From positions 17,700 through 81,699 of the forward strand of contig NZ_JACHEP010000013.1 in assembly GCF_014201465.1 (NCBI RefSeq): a DNA stretch of 64,000 bases, in the 5' to 3' direction. A program made the translations under genes and the position numbers. The notes beneath the pieces were generated by a model that was not told where the DNA came from, did no database searches, and saw only the letters and a program-made list of their open reading frames with translations. Shown here piece by piece: positions 45,680 to 56,389 of this stretch (the stretch's first letter is position 1; each line of letters opens with the position of its first letter). The DNA is from Anoxybacteroides tepidamans. GTDB taxonomy: Bacteria; Bacillota; Bacilli; Bacillales; Anoxybacillaceae.

Positions 45680-45774
45680 TGGGCGAAACGATTATATTTA
45701 TGGCGATTAAGGCAAAATTAAAACTGTAGCCACATTTTTAAAGGTGTAGGTGGGAGCGAGGAGAGTGAAAAGGC

Positions 45775-47064
45775 TTGAGCGCAGAAATAATAAGAAAAAT
45801 GATGGGGATCTTTCTCCTTGTTTCATTTGTTGTGATTAGTATGTCAAAACCGATGAAAGAGTATTTGCACATTCCGAAGCAAATTGTGATGTTTGAAGAA
45901 GAAAAGGTAAGTTTCGCTTCTGCCTTTCCCGTTCATGCCGAAATGAAAGGAACTTCTCATTCAGTTGATGTTATAAAAACAGAGGATTCGCTTTCGATCG
46001 CAGCGAAGCAGCGCAATGATGGGCAAATGATTTTAAATATGGGAGGAATGCCAATTAAACAAGTCAATGTCAAAATACTCCCGAGCTTAAAAGTCATTCC
46101 TGGTGGACAGTCGATCGGAGTAAAATTAAATACATTAGGCGTTCTTGTTGTTGGCTATCACCTTGTCGAAACGGAAGATGGGAAAAAATCGCCAGGAGAA
46201 TTGGCAGGGATTCAAGTAGGAGATATTATTACGAATGTAAATGGAAAAGAAATTGAAAAAATGAGCGACCTTTCGCCATTTATTGAAGAGGCGGGAAAAA
46301 CAGGACAACCTCTTCAACTACAACTTCTTCGTGATCAGCGTTCGATTGCAACAAAGCTGACGCCGTTAAAGGATAAACAGGATCATGCGTATCGCATCGG
46401 TTTATATATTCGCGATTCTGCTGCTGGAATTGGAACGATGACATTTTTTGATCCAATTTCAAAAAAATACGGAGCACTTGGACATGTCATTTCCGATATG
46501 GATACGAGAAGACCGATTGTCGTTCAAGACGGGCAAATTATGAAATCGACTGTTACGTCCATTGAAAAAGGGAGCAGCGGCAATCCCGGCGAAAAATTGG
46601 CGCGATTTTCGGCCGACAAAGAAGTAATCGGTAACATCACAAATAATAGCCCGTTCGGCATTTTTGGCACTTTATCAAAACCGGTGCAAAACGGACTGTT
46701 TGACGAACCAATGCCGATTGCGTTATCGCATCAGGTGAAGGAAGGACCAGCGAAAATGCTGACGGTCATTGAGGACGATAAAGTAGAAGCGTTTGACATT
46801 GAAATCGTCAGTTCAATTCCACAAAAGTTTCCAGCGACCAAAGGGCTTGTCATTCGTGTGACGGATCCTCGTCTGTTGAAAAAGACAGGAGGAATTGTGC
46901 AAGGAATGAGTGGAAGCCCAATCATCCAAGATGGGAAGTTGATTGGTGCAGTCACGCACGTATTTGTTAATGATCCGACGTCGGGGTATGGTGTGTATAT
47001 TGAATGGATGTTAAACGAAGCCGGAATTGATATATATGGAAAGCAAAAACAAAAAGCGAGCTGA
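45775..47064 (+). CDS. spoIVB: SpoIVB, sporulation signalling serine protease
   Basis: A 429-residue S55 peptidase. N-terminal membrane helix ([17 protein letters not shown]), PDZ domain about 110-200 ([19 protein letters not shown]), catalytic His in [11 protein letters not shown] and Ser in GMSGSPI. Made in the forespore, it starts pro-sigma-K processing. TTG 45775 behind GAGGAGAG is the start. A terminator follows. Confidence 0.95.
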   Translation: MSAEIIRKMMGIFLLVSFVVISMSKPMKEYLHIPKQIVMFEEEKVSFASAFPVHAEMKGTSHSVDVIKTEDSLSIAAKQRNDGQMILNMGGMPIKQVNVKILPSLKVIPGGQSIGVKLNTLGVLVVGYHLVETEDGKKSPGELAGIQVGDIITNVNGKEIEKMSDLSPFIEEAGKTGQPLQLQLLRDQRSIATKLTPLKDKQDHAYRIGLYIRDSAAGIGTMTFFDPISKKYGALGHVISDMDTRRPIVVQDGQIMKSTVTSIEKGSSGNPGEKLARFSADKEVIGNITNNSPFGIFGTLSKPVQNGLFDEPMPIALSHQVKEGPAKMLTVIEDDKVEAFDIEIVSSIPQKFPATKGLVIRVTDPRLLKKTGGIVQGMSGSPIIQDGKLIGAVTHVFVNDPTSGYGVYIEWMLNEAGIDIYGKQKQKAS

Positions 47065-47081
47065 AAATGCTCGCTTTTTTT
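47051..47081 (+). terminator. terminator after spoIVB
   Basis: Stem AGCGAGC / GCTCGCT with a seven-base loop and a T-run. Confidence 0.85.
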
Positions 47082-47160
47082 AGCAAAAAAAGTTAATATT
47101 TTTTCGTTTTTTGCATAGATATTTGTTGAACGATTCGATAAAATAATAACATAAAGATTT

Positions 47161-47271
47161 TTCGACAAAGAAGCAGATAGAAATTCGTCGAATACGGATG
47201 ATTTTTGGCGAATTTTTTAAAAATACTTATTTTTGCAAAAATAAAGGATTTTTGGTGGCTGTGTCGAATGA
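47161..47271 (+). promoter_or_regulatory. spo0A sigma-H promoter with two 0A boxes
   Basis: AAAGGATTT (47243-47251) and GTCGAATGA (47263-47271) are 11 bases apart, as in the sigma-H consensus RnAGGAwww-N11-RnnGAATww. A perfect 0A box TGTCGAA (47262-47268) overlaps the -10; a second one, inverted (TTCGACA), is at 47161-47167. This matches feedback control of spo0A known from B. subtilis. Confidence 0.75.
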
Positions 47272-47331
47272 ACTTAGGTAGAATATTACATAAAATTAGA
47301 TGACGAATTGGAAGTGGGGAGGCAGATTTTC

Positions 47332-48111
47332 TTGAAAATTAAAGTGTGTATTGCAGATGATAATCGTGAATTAGTAAGTCTATTGGAAGAGTATATTTCC
47401 GGTCAAAATGATATGGAAGTCATCGGCGTGGCATATAACGGACAAGATTGTTTATATATGCTTGAGGAAAAGCGTCCTGATATATTGTTGCTAGATATCA
47501 TTATGCCTCATTTAGACGGTTTAGCGGTGCTTGAAAAAATGCGCACGAAGCGGGAAAAGCAGCCAAATGTCATCATGCTCACAGCGTTCGGTCAAGAAGA
47601 TGTAACGAAAAAAGCGGTTGATTTAGGCGCTTCTTATTTTATTTTAAAGCCGTTTGATATGGAAAACTTAGTTCATCATATTCGCCAAGTGCACGGGAAA
47701 ACAACGCCGGTTGTAAAAAAAGCGCCTGTTGCGTATCAAGTGCGTGAAAGCAAACCGAAAAACTTGGATGCAAGCATTACAAGCATCATTCACGAAATCG
47801 GCGTGCCCGCGCATATTAAAGGGTATTTGTATTTGCGCGAAGCGATTTCGATGGTCTATAACGATATTGAACTGCTCGGCTCGATTACGAAAGTGCTGTA
47901 TCCGGATATTGCAAAAAAATATAACACGACCGCTAGCCGCGTAGAGCGAGCGATTCGCCATGCGATTGAAGTAGCTTGGAGCCGCGGCAATCTTGAATCC
48001 ATCTCTTCCTTGTTCGGCTACACCGTAAGCATGTCGAAAGCAAAACCGACGAACTCCGAATTCATCGCGATGGTGGCGGATAAATTGCGGCTTGAGCATA
48101 AGGCGAGTTAA
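47332..48111 (+). CDS. spo0A: Spo0A, master regulator of sporulation
   Basis: TTG 47332 with GGGGAGG ten bases before gives the family start [14 protein letters not shown]; the upstream frame is rejected. The 259-residue response regulator has a receiver domain with phosphorylated Asp55 ([10 protein letters not shown]), the Lys of FILKPFDME, a linker, and a C-terminal effector domain with [20 protein letters not shown] as DNA-recognition helix. It binds TGTCGAA boxes, two of which are in its own leader. Confidence 0.97.
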   Translation: MKIKVCIADDNRELVSLLEEYISGQNDMEVIGVAYNGQDCLYMLEEKRPDILLLDIIMPHLDGLAVLEKMRTKREKQPNVIMLTAFGQEDVTKKAVDLGASYFILKPFDMENLVHHIRQVHGKTTPVVKKAPVAYQVRESKPKNLDASITSIIHEIGVPAHIKGYLYLREAISMVYNDIELLGSITKVLYPDIAKKYNTTASRVERAIRHAIEVAWSRGNLESISSLFGYTVSMSKAKPTNSEFIAMVADKLRLEHKAS

Positions 48112-48115
48112 CGAA

Positions 48116-48150
48116 AAAGGTAGTCCTGTTGCGGGCTACCTTTCATCTTT
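48116..48150. terminator. terminator between spo0A and yycC-like gene
   Basis: AAAGGTAG pairs with CTACCTTT around a 12-base loop with inner pairs; TCATCTTTTTT follows. It overlaps the stop of the minus-strand gene. Confidence 0.8.
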
Positions 48151-48282
48151 TTTCGCTTTTTCTATCTCCATGAGCTTTTGAATTAAAATGTGCTGCGGCA
48201 TGTGCATCACTTGCTCGAGCGGAACGCCTAGCGCTTTGGCAAGCTTTTGCGCCGTTTCTAACGAAATTTGATGCGGGCGCAT
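48136..48282 (-). CDS. YycC-like small protein
   Basis: A 48-residue protein, missed by length cut-offs. It reads MRPHQISLETAQKLAKAL then VPLEQVMHMPQHILIQKLME with a charged tail. This is the pattern of the YycC family (RPxQISxETAxKLA, PxEQxMHMPQHIL). Ribosome binding site AGAGGTGATT lies before ATG 48282. Function unknown. It is convergent to spo0A and shares its terminator. Confidence 0.8.
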   Translation of the reverse strand: MRPHQISLETAQKLAKALGVPLEQVMHMPQHILIQKLMEIEKAKKDER

Positions 48283-48382
48283 ACAATCACCTCTTTTCAT
48301 CTCTCAGCAAGATGGAAAACTTTTTTGCATGGCTGCATATAATTTTACTATGTTTTCGATTGCTTGGGAAAGGGGCAAAGAT

Positions 48383-49108
48383 ATGACGAAAATTTTTGCG
48401 CATCGCGGCTCGGCCGGCACGCATCCGGAAAATACGATGATCGCCTTTTATGAAGCGGAGCGGGCAGGGGCGGATGGCATTGAATTAGACGTGCAAATGA
48501 CAAAAGACGGAGCGCTTGTCGTCATCCATGATGAAACGATCGACCGCACGACCGACGGAACAGGATGGGTGAAAGATTTTACTTATCGCGACTTGCAAAC
48601 GCTCAACGCGGTTTATAAATTTGCGGAACAATATCAGGTGTGCCGCATTCCGTTGCTAGAAGAAGTGCTCGAATGGATTTCCGGGACTTCTTTGTTATTG
48701 AACATTGAATTAAAAAACGGGTTAATTCCTTATGAAAAACTCGAAGAAAAAGTAATCGGTATAGTAAAACATTATCGACTAGAACCGCGCATCATTTTTT
48801 CATCGTTCAATCATAACAGCATGGCCCGCTGCCGCCAGCTTGCGCCCAACATCGAAACGGCGCTTCTTTATATGGAGCCGCTCTATCAGCCGTGGCAATA
48901 CGCGCGGCTTTTGGGAGCGAGCGGTTTGCATCCGTACTACCGCACCGTGTCAGAATCGTTTGTCCGCGAGGCGCATCTTCATCATGTGCATGTGCGGCCG
49001 TTTACGATTAACAGCGAGGAATCGATGAAAACAATGTTTCAATATCAAGTTGATGCGATTTTTACCGATTATCCACAAAAAGCCAAACAGATAAAAAAAA
49101 AGGCCTGA
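48383..49108 (+). CDS. glycerophosphodiester phosphodiesterase (YqiK-like)
   Basis: ATG 48383 follows AAAGGGGC. A 241-residue GDPD enzyme with IFAHRGSAGTHPENT, GIELDVQMTKDG and VIHDETIDRTTDGTG, which hold catalytic His and Ca ligands (Glu, Asp). It splits glycerophosphodiesters to glycerol 3-phosphate and alcohol. No signal peptide, so it is cytoplasmic. Same place as yqiK in B. subtilis. Confidence 0.92.
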   Translation: MTKIFAHRGSAGTHPENTMIAFYEAERAGADGIELDVQMTKDGALVVIHDETIDRTTDGTGWVKDFTYRDLQTLNAVYKFAEQYQVCRIPLLEEVLEWISGTSLLLNIELKNGLIPYEKLEEKVIGIVKHYRLEPRIIFSSFNHNSMARCRQLAPNIETALLYMEPLYQPWQYARLLGASGLHPYYRTVSESFVREAHLHHVHVRPFTINSEESMKTMFQYQVDAIFTDYPQKAKQIKKKA

Positions 49109-49136
49109 ACGGTGATGTTTAGGTCATTTTTTTTGG
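49089..49136. terminator. bidirectional terminator between the glycerophosphodiesterase gene and yqzF
   Basis: GGCCTGAAC pairs with GTTTAGGTC (one wobble), flanked by A-run and T-run. Confidence 0.72.
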
Positions 49137-49360
49137 AATCTCGGTTGCACTTTATTTCGTTTCCGGTCGCGGTGAAAAATAAACCCTCCGATAAACCCTA
49201 ACCCGAGTACGAAAAAAATGAATCCACATAAAAACTGCAGCCAAAGAAATGGAATAGGCGGGTGCAAAATTCCAAACAACGTATCGCGCATCCATTTAAT
49301 TCCTAGCGCGGCGATAAATCCAGGAATGAGCAAAATGATAAGAGCAATCATTCGTTGCAT
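49124..49360 (-). CDS. yqzF: DUF2627 membrane protein YqzF
   Basis: Start ATG 49360 gives MQRMIALIILLIPGFIAALG, the family's N-terminus, with AAAGGA before it; a longer frame to 49429 is unlikely. The 78-residue protein has two membrane helices and the conserved GIKWMRDTLFG. Function is unknown; it always lies before bkdR in Bacilli. Confidence 0.85.
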   Translation of the reverse strand: MQRMIALIILLIPGFIAALGIKWMRDTLFGILHPPIPFLWLQFLCGFIFFVLGLGFIGGFIFHRDRKRNKVQPRFQKK

Positions 49361-49454
49361 AGCGACATAGTCCTTTCGCATAAAAAATCGTTTCATGAAA
49401 ATTGTTAACCGTTTCATTGTATTTGTCAAGAAATATCGTTATGATAAAGATATC

Positions 49455-49468
49455 TGCAAAAAATTGCA
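49455..49468. promoter_or_regulatory. palindromic site upstream of bkdR, putative BkdR site
   Basis: TGCAAAAAATTGCA, 20 bases before the bkdR start. The same 14 bases recur at 51563-51576 upstream of the sigma-54 promoter of ptb. This suggests autoregulation. Confidence 0.55.
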
Positions 49469-49487
49469 CAATGGTAAGGTGGATGGG

Positions 49488-51551
49488 ATGAAAAAAGCAT
49501 TGATTGTTGGCGCTGGAAAAGGTGGAACTGCACTATTAAAAATTTTCGAGCAAGCGGCGACAATGGAAGTGGCAGCGGTAGTTGATCGCAATGACCGCGC
49601 ACCAGGATTAGAGTTAGCCAAGACGATGAATATTCCAACGGGAAGCGACTGGCGCCCGTTTTTAACGAATGACATCGACATCGTCATTGAAGCGACAGGA
49701 GAAAAAGACGTATTCGAACAAATTCGCAAAAAGCGGCAAAAAAACACCGTCGTGATCCCAGGAGAAGTAGCATATATTATCGCTGAGCTCGTCGAGGAAA
49801 AGGAAGCGCTCATTGCCACGTTAAAAAGCGAAACGGCGCGCCGCGACTTAATTTTTAACTCGACGCACGATGGAATGATTGTGGTTGACGAATTTGCGTA
49901 TATTACCCATATGAATGATAGCGCCGCTTTCATGATTGAAGTGGACAAACATCAAGCGATCGGAAAACATATTTTAGAAATCATTCCGACAAGCGGACTG
50001 CCGCGTGTATTAAAAACAAAACAAATCGAATTTCATCAGGAGTTGGAACTAGAAAACGGTCGGAAAATTATTACGACGCGCATTCCGATGGTCGGTGAAT
50101 CAGGCAAGCTGCTCGGAGCATTAGCTGTATTTAAAGACGTGACCGAAGTGATGCAGCTGGCGGAAGAGGTCACAAATTTAAAAGAAATTCGCATGATGTT
50201 GGAGGCGATTATTCATTCTTCCGAAGAAGCGATTTCGGTTGTGGACGAGCATGGCAACGGCATTTTAATCAATCCGGCGTATACGCGCCTTACCGGCTTA
50301 TCCGAGGAAGAGGTGATCGGCAAACCGGCGACGGCCGATATTGCCGAAGGGGAAAGCATGCATATGCAAGTATTGAAAACGCGCAAACCCGTCCGTGGTG
50401 TGCGCATGAAAGTCGGGCCGAAAAATCGTGACGTGATCGTCAATGTCGCACCGATTATTGTCGACGGCGCATTAAAAGGGAGTGTCGGCGTCATTCATGA
50501 CGTGTCGGAAATTCAGCGCTTAACGAACGAATTAAACCGGGCGCGGCAAATTATTCGCACGCTTGAAGCGAAATACTCGTTTGCGGATATTATCGGTACA
50601 TCGGAAGAAATGATGGTCGCAATCGAGCAGGCGAAGCTGGCAGCTAAAACACCGGTGACGATTTTATTGCGCGGAGAATCCGGAACGGGAAAAGAATTAT
50701 TTGCACATGCGATCCATAACGCAAGCGACCGAAAATACAATAAATTTATTCGGGTAAACTGCGCGGCGATTTCAGAGTCGCTTTTAGAAAGTGAATTGTT
50801 CGGCTACGAGGAAGGAGCGTTTTCGGGAGCAAAGCGGGGCGGAAAGCGAGGATTGTTCGAAGAAGCGAATAACGGCAGCATTTTTCTAGATGAAATCGGC
50901 GAGCTTTCGGCGAATACGCAGGCGAAATTGTTGCGCGTTCTGCAAGAGCGGGAAATCGTTCGCGTCGGCGGCACAAAACCGATCCCGATCAATGTCCGAG
51001 TCATTGCCGCAACGAATGTGAACCTTGAAAAAGCGATTGCCGCAGGGACGTTTCGGGAAGATTTATATTACCGGCTCAATCGAATGCCGATTCATATTCC
51101 GCCGCTTCGGGCGCGAAAGCAAGATATTCCGGCACTATGCCAGCATTTAATTCATAAACTGAACCAAGATTACGGCAGGAATGTTGAAGGATTGACCGAC
51201 GAAGCGATTCGCTATCTTTCCACATATGATTGGCCCGGCAATGTGCGGGAACTGGAAAACGTATTAGGCCGGGCGATGATTTTTATGAAGTTTAACGAAA
51301 CACAGATGGATGTCCATCATATTCCGCCGCTGCAAATGCCGCGCGACAAACAGATCAAAGAGGTGGTCGGCAGAGAAGTATTGCGGCCGCTCGAGGAAAT
51401 GCTCGAGCAATATGAAGCGCAAATCATTGATGCGGCGCTCCGCCAATGCCGCGGAAATAAAACCGCTACCGCGAAAATGTTAGGTATTTCGATTCGCAAT
51501 TTATATTACAAATTAGAAAAGTATGGACTTGCAAAAAAATACATGCAATAA
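49488..51551 (+). CDS. bkdR: BkdR, sigma-54-dependent activator of the bkd operon
   Basis: ATG 49488 follows AAGGTGG; the upstream frame is rejected. A 687-residue enhancer-binding protein. Residues 1-100 form a Rossmann-like domain ([17 protein letters not shown]), then two PAS domains (about 115-225 and 235-345), AAA+ domain (Walker A GESGTGKE 396-403; GAFSGA 443-448, the sigma-54 contact loop; Walker [10 protein letters not shown]) and a Fis-type helix-turn-helix at 655-680. It drives the adjacent -24/-12 promoter. GAFSGA has Ser where GAFTGA has Thr. Confidence 0.95.
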   Translation: MKKALIVGAGKGGTALLKIFEQAATMEVAAVVDRNDRAPGLELAKTMNIPTGSDWRPFLTNDIDIVIEATGEKDVFEQIRKKRQKNTVVIPGEVAYIIAELVEEKEALIATLKSETARRDLIFNSTHDGMIVVDEFAYITHMNDSAAFMIEVDKHQAIGKHILEIIPTSGLPRVLKTKQIEFHQELELENGRKIITTRIPMVGESGKLLGALAVFKDVTEVMQLAEEVTNLKEIRMMLEAIIHSSEEAISVVDEHGNGILINPAYTRLTGLSEEEVIGKPATADIAEGESMHMQVLKTRKPVRGVRMKVGPKNRDVIVNVAPIIVDGALKGSVGVIHDVSEIQRLTNELNRARQIIRTLEAKYSFADIIGTSEEMMVAIEQAKLAAKTPVTILLRGESGTGKELFAHAIHNASDRKYNKFIRVNCAAISESLLESELFGYEEGAFSGAKRGGKRGLFEEANNGSIFLDEIGELSANTQAKLLRVLQEREIVRVGGTKPIPINVRVIAATNVNLEKAIAAGTFREDLYYRLNRMPIHIPPLRARKQDIPALCQHLIHKLNQDYGRNVEGLTDEAIRYLSTYDWPGNVRELENVLGRAMIFMKFNETQMDVHHIPPLQMPRDKQIKEVVGREVLRPLEEMLEQYEAQIIDAALRQCRGNKTATAKMLGISIRNLYYKLEKYGLAKKYMQ

Positions 51552-51576
51552 TTTGCGTATCATGCAAAAAATTGCA
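51544..51576. promoter_or_regulatory. tandem palindromes upstream of the ptb promoter, putative BkdR sites
   Basis: TGCAATAATTTGCG (51544-51557) and TGCAAAAAATTGCA (51563-51576), centres 19 bases apart, about 90 bases before the -24 box. The second is identical to the bkdR leader site. Confidence 0.6.
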
Positions 51577-51652
51577 ATATTGTAGTAAAGCGTTTTCAAT
51601 GGTTTCAAAGGCAAAATGCTTGCTTTTGTTTAAGAGAGGTGTGTTTTTTGAT

Positions 51653-51669
51653 TTGGCACACTTTTTGCA
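51653..51669 (+). promoter_or_regulatory. sigma-54 (-24/-12) promoter of the ptb-bkd operon
   Basis: TTGGCAC-N5-TTGCA (51653-51659 and 51665-51669) fits the sigma-54 consensus TGGCACN5TTGCW in full. It lies about 50 bases before ptb. Confidence 0.92.
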
Positions 51670-51719
51670 AGATTAAAGAGCGATAGAAAAAATGCTCAAA
51701 AAGGGGTTGGATCCATGAG

Positions 51720-52625
51720 ATGAAGCTGCAATCACTAGTAGACAAAGCAACCCAATATTCCGATATGACAGTGGCAGTTGCCGCAGCGGAAGATGAAGAA
51801 GTCATTGAAGCCGTGACGATGGCTTTAGACCATCAATTTGGCCAGTTTATTTTATATGGAGATCGTGAACGCATCTCTCATTTACTAAAACAAAAGGATG
51901 AAGACTATCAAAAAAATGGCAAGGTTCAAATTGTTCATGCCAATTCGGCCGTCCAAGCAGCGGAACTGGCGGTAAAAGCCGTTCATTTAAACGAAGCAAA
52001 CGTTTTGATGAAAGGAAACATTCCAACAGCGATGATTTTAAAAGCTGTTCTCCATAAAGAATATGGCTTGCGGACCGGAAATGTCTTATCCCACGTAGCC
52101 GTATTTGAAGTGCCGAACTATGACCGGTACATCATCGTAACGGATGCCGCGATGAATATCGCTCCTGATTTGGAACAGAAAATGCAAATTGTTGCAAATG
52201 CAGTATCTGTCGCTAAAGCGATCGGAATTGAAATGCCGAAAGTGGCTCCGCTTGCGGCGGTGGAAGTCGTCAATCCAGCGATGGCGGCAACGATTGATGC
52301 GGCGGCACTCACGATGATGAACGGGCGCGGCCAATTGAAAGGCTGTATCGTCGATGGCCCGCTGGCGCTTGATAATGCCGTGTCGGTGATCGCCGCAGAG
52401 CATAAAGGTATCGCCGGCGAAGTTGCGGGAAAAGCGGATGTTTTGCTTGTCCCTAATATTGAAGCAGGAAATATTTTGTATAAGTCGCTCATTTATTTTG
52501 CGAATGCAAAAGTAGGCGCAGTGATCGCGGGGGCAAAAGCACCGATCGTTCTCACATCGCGAGCCGACTCAGCGGAAAGCAAACTTTATTCGTTAGCCCT
52601 TGCGGTTTGTTCGGCATCGAAATAA
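51720..52625 (+). CDS. ptb: phosphate butyryltransferase
   Basis: A 301-residue phosphotransacylase-family enzyme that turns butyryl- or branched acyl-CoA into acyl phosphate. [16 protein letters not shown] and [19 protein letters not shown] are typical. First gene of the sigma-54 operon; with Buk it yields ATP from branched acyl-CoA. Confidence 0.95.
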   Translation: MKLQSLVDKATQYSDMTVAVAAAEDEEVIEAVTMALDHQFGQFILYGDRERISHLLKQKDEDYQKNGKVQIVHANSAVQAAELAVKAVHLNEANVLMKGNIPTAMILKAVLHKEYGLRTGNVLSHVAVFEVPNYDRYIIVTDAAMNIAPDLEQKMQIVANAVSVAKAIGIEMPKVAPLAAVEVVNPAMAATIDAAALTMMNGRGQLKGCIVDGPLALDNAVSVIAAEHKGIAGEVAGKADVLLVPNIEAGNILYKSLIYFANAKVGAVIAGAKAPIVLTSRADSAESKLYSLALAVCSASK

Positions 52626-52654
52626 ATGAAAAGAAATTTGGGGAGGAAAACAAC

Positions 52655-53758
52655 ATGGAAATCTTCAAATACATGGAACAATACGATTATGAGCAATTGC
52701 TATTTTGCCAAGACAAAGAATCAGGATTAAAAGCGATTATCGCGATTCATGATACAACGCTCGGACCGGCATTAGGCGGTACGCGCATGTGGATGTATGA
52801 ATCGGAGGAAGCAGCGATTGAAGATGCGCTTCGCCTTGCACGCGGCATGACATACAAAAACGCAGCAGCCGGCCTCAACCTTGGCGGCGGGAAAACGGTC
52901 ATTATCGGCGACCCACGCAAAGATAAAAACGAAGCGATGTTCCGTGCGTTCGGTCGCTTCATCCAAGGCTTAAACGGCCGCTATATTACAGCGGAGGACG
53001 TTGGCACAACGGTTGCGGACATGGACATTATTTACCAAGAAACAGATTATGTCACAGGCATTTCGCCGGAGTTCGGTTCGTCCGGCAATCCATCTCCGGT
53101 GACGGCATATGGCGTCTATCGCGGCATGAAAGCAGCGGTAAAAGAAGCGTTTGGCAGCGATTCGTTGGAAGGAAAAACGATTGCGGTTCAAGGCGTCGGC
53201 AACGTTGCGTACAACTTATGCCGCCACCTTCATGAAGAAGGGGCGAAACTGATCGTCACAGACATTAACAAAGAAGCGGTACAGCGCGTTGTCGAACAAT
53301 TTGGCGCGAAAGCGGTCGATCCAAACGATATTTACGGCGTAGATTGCGATATTTTCGCTCCTTGTGCGCTTGGCGGGATTATTAACGACCAAACGATTCC
53401 GCAATTGAAAGCAAAAGTAATTGCAGGGGCAGCCAACAACCAATTGCGCGAAGCAAGACACGGCGATATTATTCACGAAATGGGAATCGTGTATGCGCCT
53501 GACTATGTGATCAATGCAGGCGGTGTCATCAACGTGGCGGACGAATTATATGGCTACAACCGTGAACGTGCAATGAAAAAAGTAGAGCAAATTTACAATA
53601 ACATTGAAAAAGTATTGGAAATCGCGAAACGCGACAACATTCCGACATATAAAGCAGCGGACCGTTTGGCAGAAGAACGCATTGAAACGATGCGCAAATC
53701 GCGCAGCCAATTTTTGCAAAACGGCCATCACATTTTAAGCCGTCGTCGCGGCCGCTAA
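52655..53758 (+). CDS. bcd: leucine (branched-chain amino acid) dehydrogenase
   Basis: ATG 52655 follows GGGGAGG. A 367-residue Glu/Leu dehydrogenase that deaminates Leu, Ile and Val with NAD. Catalytic Lys region [22 protein letters not shown], and Rossmann loop [12 protein letters not shown]. Supplies keto acids for the Bkd complex. Confidence 0.96.
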   Translation: MEIFKYMEQYDYEQLLFCQDKESGLKAIIAIHDTTLGPALGGTRMWMYESEEAAIEDALRLARGMTYKNAAAGLNLGGGKTVIIGDPRKDKNEAMFRAFGRFIQGLNGRYITAEDVGTTVADMDIIYQETDYVTGISPEFGSSGNPSPVTAYGVYRGMKAAVKEAFGSDSLEGKTIAVQGVGNVAYNLCRHLHEEGAKLIVTDINKEAVQRVVEQFGAKAVDPNDIYGVDCDIFAPCALGGIINDQTIPQLKAKVIAGAANNQLREARHGDIIHEMGIVYAPDYVINAGGVINVADELYGYNRERAMKKVEQIYNNIEKVLEIAKRDNIPTYKAADRLAEERIETMRKSRSQFLQNGHHILSRRRGR

Positions 53759-53821
53759 AAATGAAGAATGAAAGCGGGAATAATCATTCTCGCTTTCACT
53801 ATAAAAATGGAGGTTGGAATC

Positions 53822-54928
53822 TTGCAGGAGAAGGAGTTTCGCATTTTAGTTATTAATCCAGGATCAACTTCAACCAAAATCGGTGTATTTGACAATGAAC
53901 GTTCCATTTTTGAAAAAACGATTCGCCATGATACGGAACAGTTGCAACAATATAAATCGATCATTGACCAATACGAATTTCGCAAGGAAACGATTTTAGG
54001 TGCGCTTGATGAAGAAGGGATTAACATTTCGAAATTAAGCGCCGTTTGCGGCCGCGGAGGGCTATTGCGTCCGATTGAAGGGGGCACATACCGTGTAAAT
54101 GAACAAATGTTAGCTGATTTGCGCAAAGGTTATGCCGGCCAGCACGCTTCCAATCTCGGCGGCATTTTAGCTCACGAAATCGCCTCTGCGCTCAACATTC
54201 CAGCGTTTATCGTCGACCCGGTTGTCGTTGATGAGCTCGATCCGATTGCGCGCATTTCCGGCTTTGCTCTTATCGAGCGGAAAAGCATTTTCCACGCCTT
54301 GAATCAAAAAGCGGTCGCTCGCCGTGTGGCGAAACAGCTCCGAAAAAAATATGAGGAACTAAACTTAATTGTTGCACATATGGGCGGTGGGATTACGGTT
54401 GGCGCGCACAAACAAGGCCGCGTTGTCGACGTCAACAATGGCTTGGACGGCGAAGGGCCATTCAGCCCAGAAAGAGCCGGGACAGTGCCGGCAGGAGACC
54501 TCGTTTCGTTATGTTTTTCAGGGGAATATTATCGGGAAGAAATCATGAAAATGCTCGTTGGCGAAGGCGGATTAGTCGGCTATCTTGGCACGAACGATGC
54601 GGTTAAAGTAGAGAAAATGATTGAAGACGGCGATGAAAAGGCGAAGCTCGTTTATAGCGCCATGGCTTATCAAGTGGCGAAAGAAATCGGGGCAGCAAGT
54701 ACTGTTTTGGCCGGAAAAGTCGATGCGATCGTGTTAACCGGCGGGCTTGCTTACGGAAAAGGGTTTGTGAAAGAAATTGCCGACCGTGTAAAATGGATTG
54801 CAGAGGTTATTGTTCATCCGGGCGAAAACGAACTGCAAGCTCTTGCAGAAGGAGCGTTGCGCGTTTTACGCGGCGAGGAAAAAGCAAAAGAATACCCGGG
54901 GAATTTCGTTACAACGAATATGAAGTAG
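53822..54928 (+). CDS. buk: butyrate kinase
   Basis: TTG 53822 with GGAGGTTGG before it gives [22 protein letters not shown] 368-residue acetokinase-family enzyme with [22 protein letters not shown] and [11 protein letters not shown]. Makes ATP and branched fatty acid from acyl phosphate. A longer frame from 53768 is less likely. Confidence 0.95.
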   Translation: MQEKEFRILVINPGSTSTKIGVFDNERSIFEKTIRHDTEQLQQYKSIIDQYEFRKETILGALDEEGINISKLSAVCGRGGLLRPIEGGTYRVNEQMLADLRKGYAGQHASNLGGILAHEIASALNIPAFIVDPVVVDELDPIARISGFALIERKSIFHALNQKAVARRVAKQLRKKYEELNLIVAHMGGGITVGAHKQGRVVDVNNGLDGEGPFSPERAGTVPAGDLVSLCFSGEYYREEIMKMLVGEGGLVGYLGTNDAVKVEKMIEDGDEKAKLVYSAMAYQVAKEIGAASTVLAGKVDAIVLTGGLAYGKGFVKEIADRVKWIAEVIVHPGENELQALAEGALRVLRGEEKAKEYPGNFVTTNMK

Positions 54929-54944
54929 AAGGGAGAGGAACAAA

Positions 54945-56366
54945 ATGGCAAAAGAGTACGATCTCGTCATATTAGGCGGCGGCACAGGCGGCTATGTAGC
55001 GGCGATTCGTGCAGCACAATTAGGCTTAAAAACAGCCGTTGTCGAAAAAGGAAAGCTCGGCGGAACGTGCTTGCATGCAGGCTGTATTCCGAGCAAAGCG
55101 TTGCTTCGCAGTGCAGAAGTGTACGCGCAAACGAAAGAAAGCGAAAAGTTTGGCGTGCTTGCTAGCGATGTAAAATTAGATTTTCCGAAAGTGCAAGCGC
55201 GCAAAAGAAGCATCGTTGAGCAATTACATAAAGGCGTTCAACATTTAATGAAAAAAGGGAAAATCGATGTATACGAAGGAACAGGACGCATTTTAGGCCC
55301 TTCGATTTTCTCGCCGATGCCGGGAACCATTTCGGTCGAAATGAACAACGGCAGCGAAAATGAAATGCTTGTTCCGAAAAACGTCATTATCGCAACAGGT
55401 TCGCGTCCGCGCACATTGCTAGGACTTGACATTGACGGACAATTCGTGATCACTTCTGACGAGGCGTTGCAATTAGAAACGCTTCCGGCATCGATCATTA
55501 TCGTTGGCGGCGGCGTCATCGGAATCGAATGGGCTTCGATGCTCCATGATTTTGGTGTACAAGTAACCGTACTTGAATATGCTGACCACATTTTGCCGAC
55601 GGAAGACCGCGACGTTTCAAAAGAAGTAGAAAAAGTATTAAAACAGCGCGGAATCAACATCGTCACAAGCGCCAAAGTATTGCCTGAAACGCTTGAAAAA
55701 GGAAACGGCGTGACGATTAAAGCGGAACATAAAGGAGAACAAAAAGCGTTTACAGCGGAAAAAATGCTTGTTTCGGTCGGCCGCCAAGCGAATATCGAAG
55801 GCATCGGTTTAGAAAATACAGATATTGTCGTGGAAAAAGGATTCATTCAAACAAATGAATTCTATCAAACGAAAGAATCGCATATTTATGCAATCGGCGA
55901 CGTCATTGGCGGCTTGCAGCTTGCTCACGTAGCTTCACATGAAGGGATCGTCGCTGTCGAGCATATCGCCGGCCAAAACCCAGCGCCGATTGATTACACA
56001 ATGATTTCAAAATGCGTATACAGCCGTCCGGAAGTCGCAAGCGTCGGTTTAACCGAAGACGAAGCAAAAGAAAAAGGCTATAACGTAAAAGTCGGCAAAT
56101 TCCCGTTCAAAGCCATTGGAAAAGCGCTTGTATTTGGCGAAGCAGAAGGGTTTGTGAAAATTGTGGCGGATCAAGACACGAACGACTTGCTTGGCGTTCA
56201 TATGGTTGGCCCTCATGTGACCGATATGATTTCAGAAGCAAGTCTTGCCCGCGTGTTAGATGCGACACCTTGGGAAGTGGCGCATACGATCCATCCGCAT
56301 CCAACGTTATCAGAGGCGATGATGGAAGCAGCGTTAGCGGTCGATGGCAAAGCGATTCATTTTTAA
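54945..56366 (+). CDS. lpdV: dihydrolipoyl dehydrogenase, E3 of the Bkd complex
   Basis: A 473-residue flavoenzyme. FAD site GGGTGGYVAAIRAAQLG, redox disulfide GGTCLHAGCIPSK, NAD site VGGGVIGIEWASML, and C-terminal base HPHPTLSE. Re-oxidises the lipoyl arm of BkdB. Confidence 0.96.
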   Translation: MAKEYDLVILGGGTGGYVAAIRAAQLGLKTAVVEKGKLGGTCLHAGCIPSKALLRSAEVYAQTKESEKFGVLASDVKLDFPKVQARKRSIVEQLHKGVQHLMKKGKIDVYEGTGRILGPSIFSPMPGTISVEMNNGSENEMLVPKNVIIATGSRPRTLLGLDIDGQFVITSDEALQLETLPASIIIVGGGVIGIEWASMLHDFGVQVTVLEYADHILPTEDRDVSKEVEKVLKQRGINIVTSAKVLPETLEKGNGVTIKAEHKGEQKAFTAEKMLVSVGRQANIEGIGLENTDIVVEKGFIQTNEFYQTKESHIYAIGDVIGGLQLAHVASHEGIVAVEHIAGQNPAPIDYTMISKCVYSRPEVASVGLTEDEAKEKGYNVKVGKFPFKAIGKALVFGEAEGFVKIVADQDTNDLLGVHMVGPHVTDMISEASLARVLDATPWEVAHTIHPHPTLSEAMMEAALAVDGKAIHF

Positions 56367-56389
56367 GCGAATAAAGGGAGGTTTTTTCG

